DNA of 64,000 bases from positions 161,522-225,521 of the forward strand of contig NZ_PYGA01000013.1 in NCBI RefSeq assembly GCF_003014485.1. Reading direction: 5' to 3'. The notes beneath the pieces are model-generated. The model worked only from the letters and a program-made list of their open reading frames with translations, was not told where the DNA came from and did no database searches. Both the position numbers and the translations under genes were made by a program. Source of the DNA: Murinocardiopsis flavida (lineage in GTDB: Bacteria > Actinomycetota > Actinomycetes > Streptosporangiales > Streptosporangiaceae). Position 1 is the stretch's first letter, and the number at the start of each line of letters is the position of its first letter. This document shows positions 8,658 through 16,848 of the stretch, one piece after another.

Positions 8658-9287
8658 TTACGGGAGGCGGGCGAGCAGGTGGGCGTCGAGGAAGCCCCGC
8701 TCGGAGGCCGGGTCGTGGATCAGCCGGGCGAACTCGGTGAGCCCGGCCCCGGTCAGCGACTCGGCGAACCGGCCCACCGGCCAGCTGTAGGCGGGCGCCA
8801 CCTTGTGGTCGAAGCGGACCGGCTCAGGCCCGTCGGTCGCGAAGAACGAGACCAGGAGCAGGCCCGCTGGCGCCAGGACGCGCGCCTGCTCGGCGAGCAG
8901 TGCGGGCAGTTCATCGGGCGGGGTATGGATCATCGAGTAGTGGGCGAGCACGCCGCCGAGCGCGTCGTCCTCGACCGGCAGGGACTCCATCCGCGCCGCG
9001 TCGAACCGCAGCGCCGGATGGGCCCGCTGGGCGTGGCCGACCATCGCCGGGGAGAGGTCGAGCCCGAAGGCGTCGAGCCCCAGGTCGTGCAGCATGGCCG
9101 TCAGATGCCCGGGCCCGCACCCGACGTCGGCGGCCCGCGGGTTCCCCGTCCCGCGCACCAGCTCGGCGAAGGTGCCGATCATGTTCCGCGAGAAAGGATG
9201 CGTCTCCAGCCGATCGGCGAACATCGACGCGTACAGATCAACGACCCCGTCGTAGGCCGCCCTGGTCTCGTCCTGGTGCTCCGTCAC
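8658..9287 (-). CDS. Class I SAM-dependent methyltransferase
   Basis: 209 residues with motif I DVGCGPGHLTAML, motif II FGLDLSPAMVGHAQ, motif III-like LPVEDDALGGVLAHYSMIH and motif post-I LAPAGLLLVSFF, the standard ubiE/Methyltransf_11 layout. Substrate unknown. The start is put at GTG 9287 (VTEHQDETRAAYDGV), the usual N-terminus of this family; the frame stays open upstream only through a low-complexity Thr-Pro-Gly run produced by a 9-bp tandem repeat. No clear ribosome site is visible. Stands alone, divergent from the oxidoreductase gene. Confidence 0.87.
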   Translation of the reverse strand: MTEHQDETRAAYDGVVDLYASMFADRLETHPFSRNMIGTFAELVRGTGNPRAADVGCGPGHLTAMLHDLGLDAFGLDLSPAMVGHAQRAHPALRFDAARMESLPVEDDALGGVLAHYSMIHTPPDELPALLAEQARVLAPAGLLLVSFFATDGPEPVRFDHKVAPAYSWPVGRFAESLTGAGLTEFARLIHDPASERGFLDAHLLARLP

Positions 9288-9313
9288 GGAAGGGAAGTTA
9301 GCATCCGCACCCG

Positions 9314-9367
9314 TCCCCGGTGTCCCCGGCGTCCCCGGCGTGCCCGGCGTGCCCGGCGTCCCCGGCC
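9314..9367. repeat. 9-bp tandem repeat, six copies
   Basis: Six units of T(C/G)CCCGG(C/T)G run head to tail from 9314 to 9367. They lie in the promoter region of the methyltransferase gene and would encode a TPG repeat if the frame were read further upstream. Confidence 0.7.
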
Positions 9368-9586
9368 TCGCGCCGCCCCTGGGGGATCGTCCGCCCGGCC
9401 TCGCGATCGCGGGAAAGGGCTTTGGACGCTTTTTCGGTGCCAGGTGCGGCGCAGGTCGTGCGCCTGGAACAAATGCACCCAAACTGTGATGCGCTTCACA
9501 TTCCCGGGCTGTAACGTGCGGAGCGGGCTGCTTGTCCTACGGGCGTCACCGACACCAACGCCGGTGCCTGACCTTGGGAGACTGAG

Positions 9587-10792
9587 ATGAGCAACGGCCA
9601 CCACCGCATCGTCGTCCTCGGCGCCGGCTACACGGGCATGTTGAGCGCCATCCGCCTAGCACACCGAACACGCCGGACCGGGGTGCGGATCACCCTGGTC
9701 AACCCGTCGAGCGGGTTTGTCGAGCGGCTCCGGATGCACCAGATCGCCACCGGGCAGCAGCTGGCCGACCACCGGATCCCCGACCTCCTCGCGGGCACCG
9801 GCGTCACATTCGTCCAGGGCACCGTCACCGCCATCGACCCCGATGCCCGGCAGGTCACCGTCGACGGCGCCGAAATCCTCGAATACGACACGCTCGTCTA
9901 CGCGCTGGGCAGTTCCACCGACACGAGCAAGGTCCCCGGCGCCGACACCCACGCCTTCGCCCTCAACAGCAGGGCGATGGCCGCCCGGTTCGCCGCCCGG
10001 ATCGCCGAGGTCGCCGAGTCCGGCGGGACCGTTGCCGTCTGCGGCGGCGGCCTGACCGGCATCGAGGCGGCCACCGAGATCGCCGAGAGCCACCCCGGCC
10101 TGCGCGTCACCCTGATCACCATGAACGAGCCCGGCGGGATGATGGGGCCCAGGGCCCGCGCCTACCTCTACCGCACACTGAAGCGCCTCAGAATCACCCT
10201 GGAGACCGGCGCCCGCATCAACAAGGTGCTGCCCGGCGCCGTCGAACTGGCCGACGGCCGGCACATCCGGGCCGACGCCTGCCTCTGGACCACCGGCGTC
10301 AAGGTGCCGCCGCTCGCCGCCGACTCCAAGATCGCCACCGACGACCGCGGCCTCATCCTGGTCGACGACACGCTGCGGTCGGTGTCCCACCCGAACGTCC
10401 ACGCCGTCGGCGACGCAGCGGCCGTCCGCCTGCCCTGGGGGCAGATCCACGGCACCTGCCAGAGCGGGCTGCCCACGGCCCAGCACACCGCCGACACCAT
10501 CGCCCGGCTCGTGCGCGGCAAGGCCGCCAAGCCGTTCCGCTTCGGCTACTTCCACCAGCCGGTCAGCCTCGGCCGCCGCGACGGCGTCATCCAGTTCACC
10601 AACGCCGACGACAGCCCCCGCCGGATGTACCTCACCGGCTGGAGCGCCCTCACGTACAAGGAGCTGGTCAGCTCCAGCCCGATCCTGACCTACAGGCTCA
10701 GCAAGCACTTCAATTCCACCAGCATCATCACCAAGGGCGGCCGCGCCACCCGCCGCAAGCGGAACCAAGCGCGCCGGACTTCGAAGTCGTGA
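9587..10792 (+). CDS. NAD(P)/FAD-dependent oxidoreductase (NDH-2-like)
   Basis: 401 residues with two Rossmann folds: FAD-binding VVLGAGYTGMLSAIRLA at the N-terminus, NAD-binding VAVCGGGLTGIEAATEIAE near residues 148-165, and the FAD ribityl motif VHAVGDAAAV near 270. This is the pyridine nucleotide-disulphide oxidoreductase/type II NADH dehydrogenase superfamily without redox cysteines. ATG 9587 has GGGAG 6 bp upstream. It is followed 69 bp later by a SigJ-type sigma factor, a frequent actinobacterial pairing, so it is probably part of an oxidative-stress response controlled by that sigma factor. Confidence 0.93.
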   Translation: MSNGHHRIVVLGAGYTGMLSAIRLAHRTRRTGVRITLVNPSSGFVERLRMHQIATGQQLADHRIPDLLAGTGVTFVQGTVTAIDPDARQVTVDGAEILEYDTLVYALGSSTDTSKVPGADTHAFALNSRAMAARFAARIAEVAESGGTVAVCGGGLTGIEAATEIAESHPGLRVTLITMNEPGGMMGPRARAYLYRTLKRLRITLETGARINKVLPGAVELADGRHIRADACLWTTGVKVPPLAADSKIATDDRGLILVDDTLRSVSHPNVHAVGDAAAVRLPWGQIHGTCQSGLPTAQHTADTIARLVRGKAAKPFRFGYFHQPVSLGRRDGVIQFTNADDSPRRMYLTGWSALTYKELVSSSPILTYRLSKHFNSTSIITKGGRATRRKRNQARRTSKS

Positions 10793-10861
10793 CCCCGGTC
10801 CCCGAAGCCGTGACCCCGGACCTTCGCCACCCGAACCGCGTGCCTATGGCGGCATGAGCCG

Positions 10862-11755
10862 ATGACCGCCGACGCGCCAGAGCCGGACCCCTACATCGAA
10901 CACCGCAGGCTGCTGTTCGCCACCGCGTACCGCATGCTGGGCAGCGTCGCCGACGCCGAGGACGTCCTCCAAGACGCCTGGCTGAACTGGAGCGCAGTGG
11001 ACCGCGGCTCGATCCGCCACCCCAAGGCGTATCTGGTGCGCACGGTCACCAACCTGTCGTTGAACCGGCTCACCTCGGCGCGGGCGACCAGGGAGGCGTA
11101 CTTCGGCACGTGGCTCCCCGAACCCCTGCTGACCTCTCCCGACATCGCAGCGGAGACCGAGTTGGCCGACACCATCTCCATCGCGATGATGGTCGTCCTG
11201 GAGACCCTCGGCCCCGTCGAACGCGCGGTCTTCCTGCTCCGCGAGGTCTTCGGCTACTCCTACGCCGAAATCGCCGAGACCGTCCGGCGCCGCGAGCCGA
11301 CCGTCCGCCAGATCGCCTACCGCGCCCGCGAACACGTCCGGAAGCGCCGCCGCCGCTTCGACGCCGACGACGCCCAGCGGCGCCGGGCCACCTCCCGGTT
11401 CATCGAGGCGTGCGCGGGCGGCGACGTGCACGCGGTCGTGGAACTGCTCGCCCCCGAGGTCACCGCCTGGTCCGACGGCGGCGGCAAGGCCACCGCCGCC
11501 ATCCGTCCCCTGCACGGCGCCGACCGCGTCAGCCGGTGGATCCTGGGATTCCTCCGAAAGCCCGAGCTGGCCGACCTGACCATGGAGCCGGCCGTCATCA
11601 ACGGCGAACTCGGCGTCCTTGCGGTTGTCGGCGGACGCGTCGTCGGCGCCCTCTCGTTCGACCTCGTGGACGGCCGCATCCAGAACCTGCGCTTCCAGGT
11701 CAATCCCGACAAGCTCGGCGGCCTTACCCACGAGAACGGCTTGGCGCGCTCGTGA
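10862..11755 (+). CDS. sigJ: ECF sigma factor, SigJ type with SnoaL-like C-terminal domain
   Basis: 297 residues: sigma2 (HRRLLFATAYRMLGSVADAEDVLQDAWLNW), sigma4 (VFLLREVFGYSYAEIAETVRRREPTVRQIAYRAREHV), then a ~110-residue SnoaL/NTF2-like extension starting FIEACAGGDVHAVVELLAPEV. This fused C-terminal domain defines the SigJ (ECF41-like) class, in which it modulates core binding in place of a classical anti-sigma factor. Upstream ATG 10854 runs into a stop, so 10862 is the first usable ATG. Likely target: its own promoter and the upstream oxidoreductase. Confidence 0.93.
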   Translation: MTADAPEPDPYIEHRRLLFATAYRMLGSVADAEDVLQDAWLNWSAVDRGSIRHPKAYLVRTVTNLSLNRLTSARATREAYFGTWLPEPLLTSPDIAAETELADTISIAMMVVLETLGPVERAVFLLREVFGYSYAEIAETVRRREPTVRQIAYRAREHVRKRRRRFDADDAQRRRATSRFIEACAGGDVHAVVELLAPEVTAWSDGGGKATAAIRPLHGADRVSRWILGFLRKPELADLTMEPAVINGELGVLAVVGGRVVGALSFDLVDGRIQNLRFQVNPDKLGGLTHENGLARS

Positions 11756-11817
11756 GCGACGGACGGGGTATCACCGGGTCCGGCCTGGGACGGGCGTGCG
11801 CACCAACGATCCGGCTG

Positions 11818-11832
11818 TACCCTTTGGGGGTA
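11818..11832. promoter_or_regulatory. CsoR-like copper operator overlapping a start codon
   Basis: TACCC-TTTGG-GGGTA is a pseudo-palindrome of the TACCCC/GGGGTA class bound by the copper repressor CsoR. Its last base is the A of the ATG at 11832, which suggests a leaderless or very short-leader transcript. A closely related site precedes copB at 14040. Binding is inferred. Confidence 0.55.
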
Positions 11833-12353
11833 TGAGCGGAGTGGTGGAGCGGCACGGACACCGGGCGCGCGGCGCCTGGGCGCACCTGCTGCTGCTCGTC
11901 CCCCTGCTCCTCGGTGTCGCGGCCATGCACACGTTCGGGCATCCGCATGAACCCGGGCCCGCGCCGCAGGCGGCGGCCGCCGGAGCCCACTCCACCGGGC
12001 ACGGTTCCGCGGCGTCCGTACACGGGTCCGACCGTGGTCCGGCGGCGTCCGTGCACGAGTCCGACCGTGGTCCGGCGGCGTCCGTGCACGAGTCCGGCGC
12101 CGATCACGGTTCCGCGGCGTCCGCGCATGGCACCGACGCCCGCGGCAGTGCGGAACCGCCGCCCATGGACCCCATGACGATGTGCCTCGCCGTCGTCGGC
12201 CTCGCTGTCCTGCTGCTGGGCGCGGCGGCCACCGTCCTGCGCCTGCCCGCCCTGCGGCGCCGCCCGCCGGGCACCCGCCTGCGGACGGTGCTGCGCACCC
12301 TGCCGCCGCCCGCGCCGCCCTCACTCGCACGCCTTCAGGTGATGCGGGTCTAG
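11832..12353 (+). CDS. DUF6153-like His-rich membrane protein
   Basis: 173 residues: one N-terminal membrane helix (AHLLLLVPLLLGVAAMHTFG), a long His/Ser/Ala-rich loop with repeated 'AASVHGSDRG' and 'AASVHESDRG' units (residues ~55-105), then PPMDPMTMCLAVVGLAVLLLGAAATVL as a second helix. This layout matches DUF6153 proteins that occur beside copper genes. The His-rich extracytoplasmic loop suggests metal binding. No ribosome site precedes the ATG; the gene may be leaderless or start at GTG 11841/11844. Followed by a DUF305 gene. Confidence 0.72.
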   Translation: MSGVVERHGHRARGAWAHLLLLVPLLLGVAAMHTFGHPHEPGPAPQAAAAGAHSTGHGSAASVHGSDRGPAASVHESDRGPAASVHESGADHGSAASAHGTDARGSAEPPPMDPMTMCLAVVGLAVLLLGAAATVLRLPALRRRPPGTRLRTVLRTLPPPAPPSLARLQVMRV

Positions 12354-12469
12354 ATGCCCGGCCGGGCGCTCGAACGCGCGCCCGGCGGCACCGACCCGTT
12401 CACCACAGACCGCGCCGCCCCGGACCCGTACCGTCCGGTCCGGACGCGTGCGCAGACAAGGAAGCGACC

Positions 12470-13183
12470 ATGAACAAGCGTGCTATTGTGCTGCTCTCCA
12501 CCGCCATGGCGGGGACCCTGCTGCTCTCCGCCTGCGGGGGAGCCGCCGAGGACGACCCCGCGCCCGCGGCGGAGTCGAAGCAGTCGGCCCGGCACAACAA
12601 GGCCGACGTCGAGTTCGCGCAGATGATGATCCCGCACCACGAGCAGGCCGTGGAGATGGCCGAGCTGGCGGAGACCCGCGCCGGTGCCGACGTCCGCTCG
12701 CTGGCGAAGGAGATCGACAAGGCCCAGGGGCCGGAGATCAAGCAGCTCACCGGGATGCTGGAGTCCTGGGGTGAAGAGCCGCTGGAGTCGATGGACCACT
12801 CGATGGACGGCATGCTCACCGACGCGCAGATGACGGAGTTGGAGCAGGCCGACGGCGACGCCTTCGACAAGGCGTTCGTCGATTCGATGATCGAGCACCA
12901 CGAGGGTGCGGTCGACATGGCGCAAAGCGAGCTCGACGACGGGGAGAACCCGGAGGCGAAGAAGCTCGCCGAGGACATCGTGTCCACCCAGAACGACGAG
13001 ATCACCCGAATGCGCGAACTCCTCGGCGAATCCCCGACGGACGACGGCGGTTCGGGCGAGGGTTCCGGTGATTCCGGCGATGGTTCCGGTGAGGGTTCCG
13101 GTGATTCCGGCGATGGTTCCGACGACGGCTCCGGTGATTCCGGCGATGGATCTGACGGCGGCTCCGGCCACGGCGGGCACTGA
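12470..13183 (+). CDS. DUF305-domain copper-associated lipoprotein
   Basis: 237 residues. Lipoprotein signal with lipobox LLLSAC (Cys ~21), then two DUF305 repeats, each with the M-I-x-H-H-E signature: FAQMMIPHHEQAVEMAELA and FVDSMIEHHEGAVDMAQSE. DUF305 is a ferritin-like four-helix fold linked to copper resistance. The last ~50 residues are a Gly/Ser/Asp repeat (GDGSGEGSGDSGD) ending GHGGH, produced by a DNA tandem repeat. AAGGAAG at 12458-12464 fixes the ATG. Probably co-transcribed with the DUF6153-like gene under the CsoR-like site. Confidence 0.9.
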   Translation: MNKRAIVLLSTAMAGTLLLSACGGAAEDDPAPAAESKQSARHNKADVEFAQMMIPHHEQAVEMAELAETRAGADVRSLAKEIDKAQGPEIKQLTGMLESWGEEPLESMDHSMDGMLTDAQMTELEQADGDAFDKAFVDSMIEHHEGAVDMAQSELDDGENPEAKKLAEDIVSTQNDEITRMRELLGESPTDDGGSGEGSGDSGDGSGEGSGDSGDGSDDGSGDSGDGSDGGSGHGGH

Positions 13184-13212
13184 TCCGACATGAGGGGCGG
13201 CGCGGACGACTC

Positions 13213-13875
13213 CGCGCCGCCCCGATGCCGTTGACCCAACAGGCGCGAGGGTTGTTCGCGGCCCGGTGCCCCGAGCGGAGGGGGTGTGTTGTGACCTCGG
13301 CTTCATACCGGGGGTAAGTGCCGAGAGCGTCCGTGCCCCCAGCGGACGTGGGCAAGGCTGCCGGAAAGCCTGCGCACGCCCCTACTGCGCCGCTTCGCGA
13401 TTGTCGCGCAGCGGGGGCCCGCGACGGCCGAAGCAGACCTGGGGTTCGACGCCAGGCCCCGCCACGCACTGATCGCGCGGCGGCGGTGCTGCGGTGCCGG
13501 CGCGGGCTGGGCGCCTGGGCGTGGTTGCGGTGGGTTCCGTGCGGTGCTGAGCCCGGCGGCCATAGTGCAGGATGTGTGTCGGCCGTCGCTGCTGCGCAGG
13601 CTCCCCGGCAGCCTGGCTCCTGTCCCCTGGGGTCACGGACGCCCTCGCCCCGGACTCTCGCCTTGGGACACCCTCGCCCCCGGACGGCCTCGCCCCGGAC
13701 TCTCGCCCCTGGACGGCCTCGCTGCGGGCTCTCGCCTTGGGACACCCTCGTCCTGGGATGCCTGGGATGCCCGTGCCCGCTTCTGCGCAGTGCCGCGCAG
13801 CGGCAGCCCTTCTATCAGCCAGGTCGGTGAGCACGCGTTCGTTCCCGTTAGGTCAAGGGCATTGCGTGCCGCCGG
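13213..13875. mobile_element. Degenerate MITE-like element (about 640 bp)
   Basis: The gap between the DUF305 gene and copB has no credible gene. It is bounded by inverted ends: GATGCCGTTGACCCAAC at 13224-13240 and, on the other strand, CAATGCCCTTGACCTAAC ending at 13847. These ends match the cleaner element at 23.67 kb. Flanking 11-mers (13213-13223 and 13865-13875) agree at 8 of 11 positions, compatible with a decayed target duplication. Inside are a REP-like half repeat (about 13569-13599) and imperfect GGAC-CCTCGCC tandem repeats (about 13635-13770). No transposase. Confidence 0.45.
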
Positions 13876-14039
13876 GTGCTTCGCATCCGGGGCGCCAGCT
13901 CACCCCCGGTCGGCCCACGTGCAGCGGTCATTCGGCGGTCACAGGGCGAAAGGCGGCGGCGAAGGCGGGTGAAGGTCGGGGCGGGCTGTTAAGGCCCGAT
14001 CGCATGGCGGCTTGCGTCGGGTGGATCCATGCTGTAGAT

Positions 14040-14056
14040 ATACCCCTATAGGGTAT
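14040..14056. promoter_or_regulatory. CsoR-like copper operator upstream of copB
   Basis: ATACCC-CTATA-GGGTAT, a clean interrupted palindrome 37 bp before the copB start codon, fits the operator class recognised by CsoR. It resembles the site at 11818, linking copB and the DUF6153/DUF305 genes in one copper regulon. No csoR gene is in the window. Confidence 0.7.
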
Positions 14057-14093
14057 TTGGATCGGGATGGACGAAGGCGCTGGAGGATCGGTT

Positions 14094-16301
14094 ATGGCGG
14101 ACCACACAGGCGGCCACAAGGGCGGTGGTGTGCATGCGGAAAACGCGGGGCACGCCGAGCACGAGGGCGGCCAGACGGTCCATGGGGCCCCCGATGGCCA
14201 CGAGGGTCATAGCGGGCACGCGGGCGACGGTGACCACAGCGGGCACGCGGGCCACGACGACCACAGCGGCCACGGCAGTCACGGCGGGCATGCCGACCAC
14301 AGTGGGCACGGCGGCCACGGCGGGCATGCGGGCCATGGCGATCACGCCGCCATGTTCCGCACCCGCTTCTGGTGGAACCTCGCCCTCTCCATCCCCGTGG
14401 TCTTCACCAGCCACATGATCGCGGGATGGTTCGGCTACCACGTCCCCGGCGCGCTCACCTGGGTCGCACCCGTCCTCGGTGTCGTCGTGTTCGTGTACGG
14501 CGGCTGGCCGTTCCTCAGCGGGGCGGTCGGCGAACTCCGCTCCCGCGCCCCGGGCATGATGACGCTGGTGGCGCTCGCCATCACGGTCGCGTTCGGCGCG
14601 AGCCTGCTGAGTACCTTCGGTGTCGTCGGCATGGCGCTGGACTTCTGGTGGGAGCTGGTGCTCCTCGTCGTCATCATGCTGCTGGGCCACTGGCTGGAGA
14701 TGCGCGCGCTCGGGCAGGCGTCCGGCGCGCTGGAGGCACTGGCCGACCTGCTCCCCGACACCGCCGAACGCGTCACGGCCGACGGCGGCGTCGAACAGGC
14801 GCGGCTCGCCGACCTGAACGTCGGCGACACGGTCCTCGTCCGCTCGGGCGGCCGGGTCCCGGCCGACGGCACCGTCACCGAGGGGCGGGCCGCCGTCGAC
14901 GAGTCGATGATCACCGGTGAGTCCCGCACCGTCACCCGCAGCGAGGGCGACCGGGTGGTCGCCGGCACCGTCGCCACCGACTCCGCTCTGCGCGTCCGCG
15001 TCGACGCCACCGGCGACGACACCACCCTCGCCGGGATCCACCGCCTCGTGGCCGAGGCGCAGGAGTCGCGGTCCCGCGCCCAGGCGCTCGCCGACCGCGC
15101 CGCCGCGCTGCTGTTCTGGTTCGCTCTGGTCGCCGGGGCGATCACCTTCGCGGTCTGGTCGCTCATCGGGGACTTCACCTCCGCCGTCGAGCGGACCGTC
15201 ACGGTCCTGGTCATCGCCTGCCCCCACGCCCTCGGCCTGGCGATCCCGCTGGTCATCGCCATCTCCACGTCGATGTCGGCACGCGCCGGGATCCTCGTCA
15301 AGGACCGCCTGGCCCTGGAGCGCATGCGCTCCGTCGACACCGTCCTGTTCGACAAGACCGGCACCCTGACCAAGGGCGCGCCCGTCGTTACCGAGTTCGC
15401 CGCCGCCGAGGCCAACGACGAGGACCGCGTCCTCGCCCTCGCGGGGGCAGTGGAGGCCGACTCCGAGCACCCGCTCGCGAAGGCCGTGGTCCGCGCGGCC
15501 CAGGAGCGGGGGGACGTCCCGCGCGCCACCGACTTCCGCTCCCTCACCGGGCGCGGCGTGCAGGCGCAGGTGGACGGCGCCCCGGTGTCCGTCGGCGGCC
15601 CCGCGCTCCTCGCCGACAACGGGCTGTCCGAACCCGCCGGGCTCGCACCCCGCATCCAGGACTGGCGGGACACCGGGGCGACCGTCCTGTACGTCATCAG
15701 CGGTGGCGGCGTCGCCGGGGTGCTGGCGCTCGCCGACGAGGTGCGCCCGGAGTCCGCAGAGGCGGTGCGCGACCTCCAGCAGCGGGGCGTGCGCGCCGCG
15801 ATGGTCACGGGCGACGCCCGCAACGTCGCCGACTCCGTCGCCCAGCGGTTGGGCCTGGACGAGGTGTTCGCCGAGGTCCTGCCGGAGGAGAAGGACGGGG
15901 TCGTCCGCGACCTCCAGCAGCGGGGGCAGCGGGTCGCCATGGTCGGCGACGGGGTGAACGACGCTCCGGCGCTGGCACGGGCCGACGTGGGGATCGCGAT
16001 CGGCGCCGGCACCGACGTCGCCATCGAGTCGGCCGGTGTTGTGCTGGCCTCCGACGACCCTCGCGGCGTGGTGTCGGTCCGGCTGCTGTCGGCCGCCGGG
16101 TACCGCAAGATGGTGCAGAACCTCGCCTGGGCCGCCGGGTACAACGTGCTGTCGGTGCCGCTGGCGGCCGGGGTGCTCGCCCCGATCGGGTTCATCCTGC
16201 CGCCCGCGGTGGGCGCCATCGTGATGAGCGTGTCGACCATCGTGGTGGCCCTCAACGCCCAGCTGCTCCGCCGGGTCGACCTGACGCCGGGTCGGGACTG
16301 A
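14094..16301 (+). CDS. copB: CopB-type (P1B) copper/silver-exporting ATPase
   Basis: About 735 residues. The first ~75 are a His/Gly/Asp-rich tail with many HSGH/HAGH repeats that should bind Cu or Ag. Eight membrane helices follow, with the TGES actuator motif, metal-site VLVIACPHALGLAIP (CPH, Cys ~376), phosphorylation motif DKTGTLTKG (Asp ~420), SEHPLAKAV nucleotide site, and VGDGVNDAPAL hinge. CPH instead of CPC marks subgroup P1B-3 (CopB). Start ATG 14094 has GGAGG 8 bp upstream; an earlier in-frame ATG (14067) lacks this. Preceded by a CsoR-like operator. Confidence 0.95.
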   Translation: MADHTGGHKGGGVHAENAGHAEHEGGQTVHGAPDGHEGHSGHAGDGDHSGHAGHDDHSGHGSHGGHADHSGHGGHGGHAGHGDHAAMFRTRFWWNLALSIPVVFTSHMIAGWFGYHVPGALTWVAPVLGVVVFVYGGWPFLSGAVGELRSRAPGMMTLVALAITVAFGASLLSTFGVVGMALDFWWELVLLVVIMLLGHWLEMRALGQASGALEALADLLPDTAERVTADGGVEQARLADLNVGDTVLVRSGGRVPADGTVTEGRAAVDESMITGESRTVTRSEGDRVVAGTVATDSALRVRVDATGDDTTLAGIHRLVAEAQESRSRAQALADRAAALLFWFALVAGAITFAVWSLIGDFTSAVERTVTVLVIACPHALGLAIPLVIAISTSMSARAGILVKDRLALERMRSVDTVLFDKTGTLTKGAPVVTEFAAAEANDEDRVLALAGAVEADSEHPLAKAVVRAAQERGDVPRATDFRSLTGRGVQAQVDGAPVSVGGPALLADNGLSEPAGLAPRIQDWRDTGATVLYVISGGGVAGVLALADEVRPESAEAVRDLQQRGVRAAMVTGDARNVADSVAQRLGLDEVFAEVLPEEKDGVVRDLQQRGQRVAMVGDGVNDAPALARADVGIAIGAGTDVAIESAGVVLASDDPRGVVSVRLLSAAGYRKMVQNLAWAAGYNVLSVPLAAGVLAPIGFILPPAVGAIVMSVSTIVVALNAQLLRRVDLTPGRD

Positions 16302-16433
16302 CCGCGCGGCGGGGGCGGGGCGAGGCGGGGACGGAACGGTAATCGACGGGTGGGCGGCCGCAACGCGGGGCCGCCCGCTCCGTCGTCCGGCCTGCGGAAC
16401 CGCGGACCGGACGAGGGAGGGGGAGTGGGCACG

Positions 16434-16603
16434 CCCGAGATCAAAGGTCGGCAAGGGTGCTTATATCAGGCGCTCTCTCCGATTGAGCTACACCAGACCG
16501 AAGCCGGGACGGGAATCGAACCCGCGATCTCCTGAGCCCGAAGTATCCCTCGCCTGCGCACCGGGCGCGCCGCGTTCATGGGGTGCCCCTCCCGAGATCA
16601 AAG
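16434..16603. repeat. 13-bp direct repeats flanking the permuted tRNA-like element
   Basis: CCCGAGATCAAAG occurs at 16434-16446 and 16591-16603, bracketing the tRNA-like structure. The neighbourhoods are also loosely alike. They may be a target duplication or attachment-like repeats for a small inserted element. Confidence 0.5.
16450..16554 (-). ncRNA. Circularly permuted tRNA-like RNA (candidate)
   Basis: Read on the minus strand, tRNA parts appear in permuted order. An outer 8-bp stem (GGCGAGGG, 16554-16547, with CCCTTGCC, 16457-16450) encloses TCAGG, a 5-base variable region, a canonical T arm (GCGGG-TTCGATT-CCCGT), CCCGGC-TTCG-GTCTGG (an acceptor-like stem closed by a UUCG loop, one mismatch), a D arm (GCTC-AATCGGAGA-GAGC), G, and CCTGA, which pairs perfectly with TCAGG like an anticodon stem. 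The ends therefore fall in the anticodon loop. A normal-order tRNA cannot be drawn here. Function unknown; a tRNA pseudogene fusion is the alternative. Confidence 0.5.
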
Positions 16604-16622
16604 CCGACCACGGAGGGGTTTT
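16586..16622 (+). terminator. Hairpin plus T-run downstream of copB
   Basis: CCCCTCC (16586-16592) pairs with GGAGGGG (16612-16618), followed by TTTT. The loop is 19 bases. It could terminate rightward transcription from the copB/tRNA-like region. Confidence 0.4.
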
Positions 16623-16753
16623 CAGATGAATGAAGTATCCGAGGTCTTCGCACCGGGAGGCGCACTCCGCACGATAACCCGCCGCACGGGTACGGCGCAC
16701 CCGTGTTTTCCGCGCGGAGGGGTTCGTGCGGGGCGGTCCCGCGTAGTGCGGTC

Positions 16754-16794
16754 CGCGCTGCCCGGACCGGCGTAGTGCGGGTCCGGGCAGCGCG
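16754..16794. terminator. Strong hairpin at the 3' side of the APH-type gene
   Basis: Perfect 14-bp arms (16754-16767 and 16781-16794) with a 13-base loop, 55 bp past the leftward gene's stop at 16849. The GTAGTGCGG word repeats three times in and around it. Confidence 0.55.
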
Positions 16795-16848
16795 AATTGG
16801 CGCAGTGCGGCCTTCGCGCAGCGGTGGGGCGGCAGGCGCCGCCCCACG

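Noticed and set aside
9288..9482. Longer N-terminus for the methyltransferase (TPG-rich)
   Set aside because: The extension is a 9-bp tandem repeat read in frame; the family normally begins at about VTEHQDETRAAYDG.
13266..14051. Several 70-170 codon frames in the gap before copB
   Set aside because: No motif, low-complexity, repeat-derived; explained better by a decayed mobile element.
16450..16554. Ordinary tRNA gene on either strand
   Set aside because: T arm and D arm are in the wrong order for a normal tRNA on the minus strand, and no normal cloverleaf forms on the plus strand.
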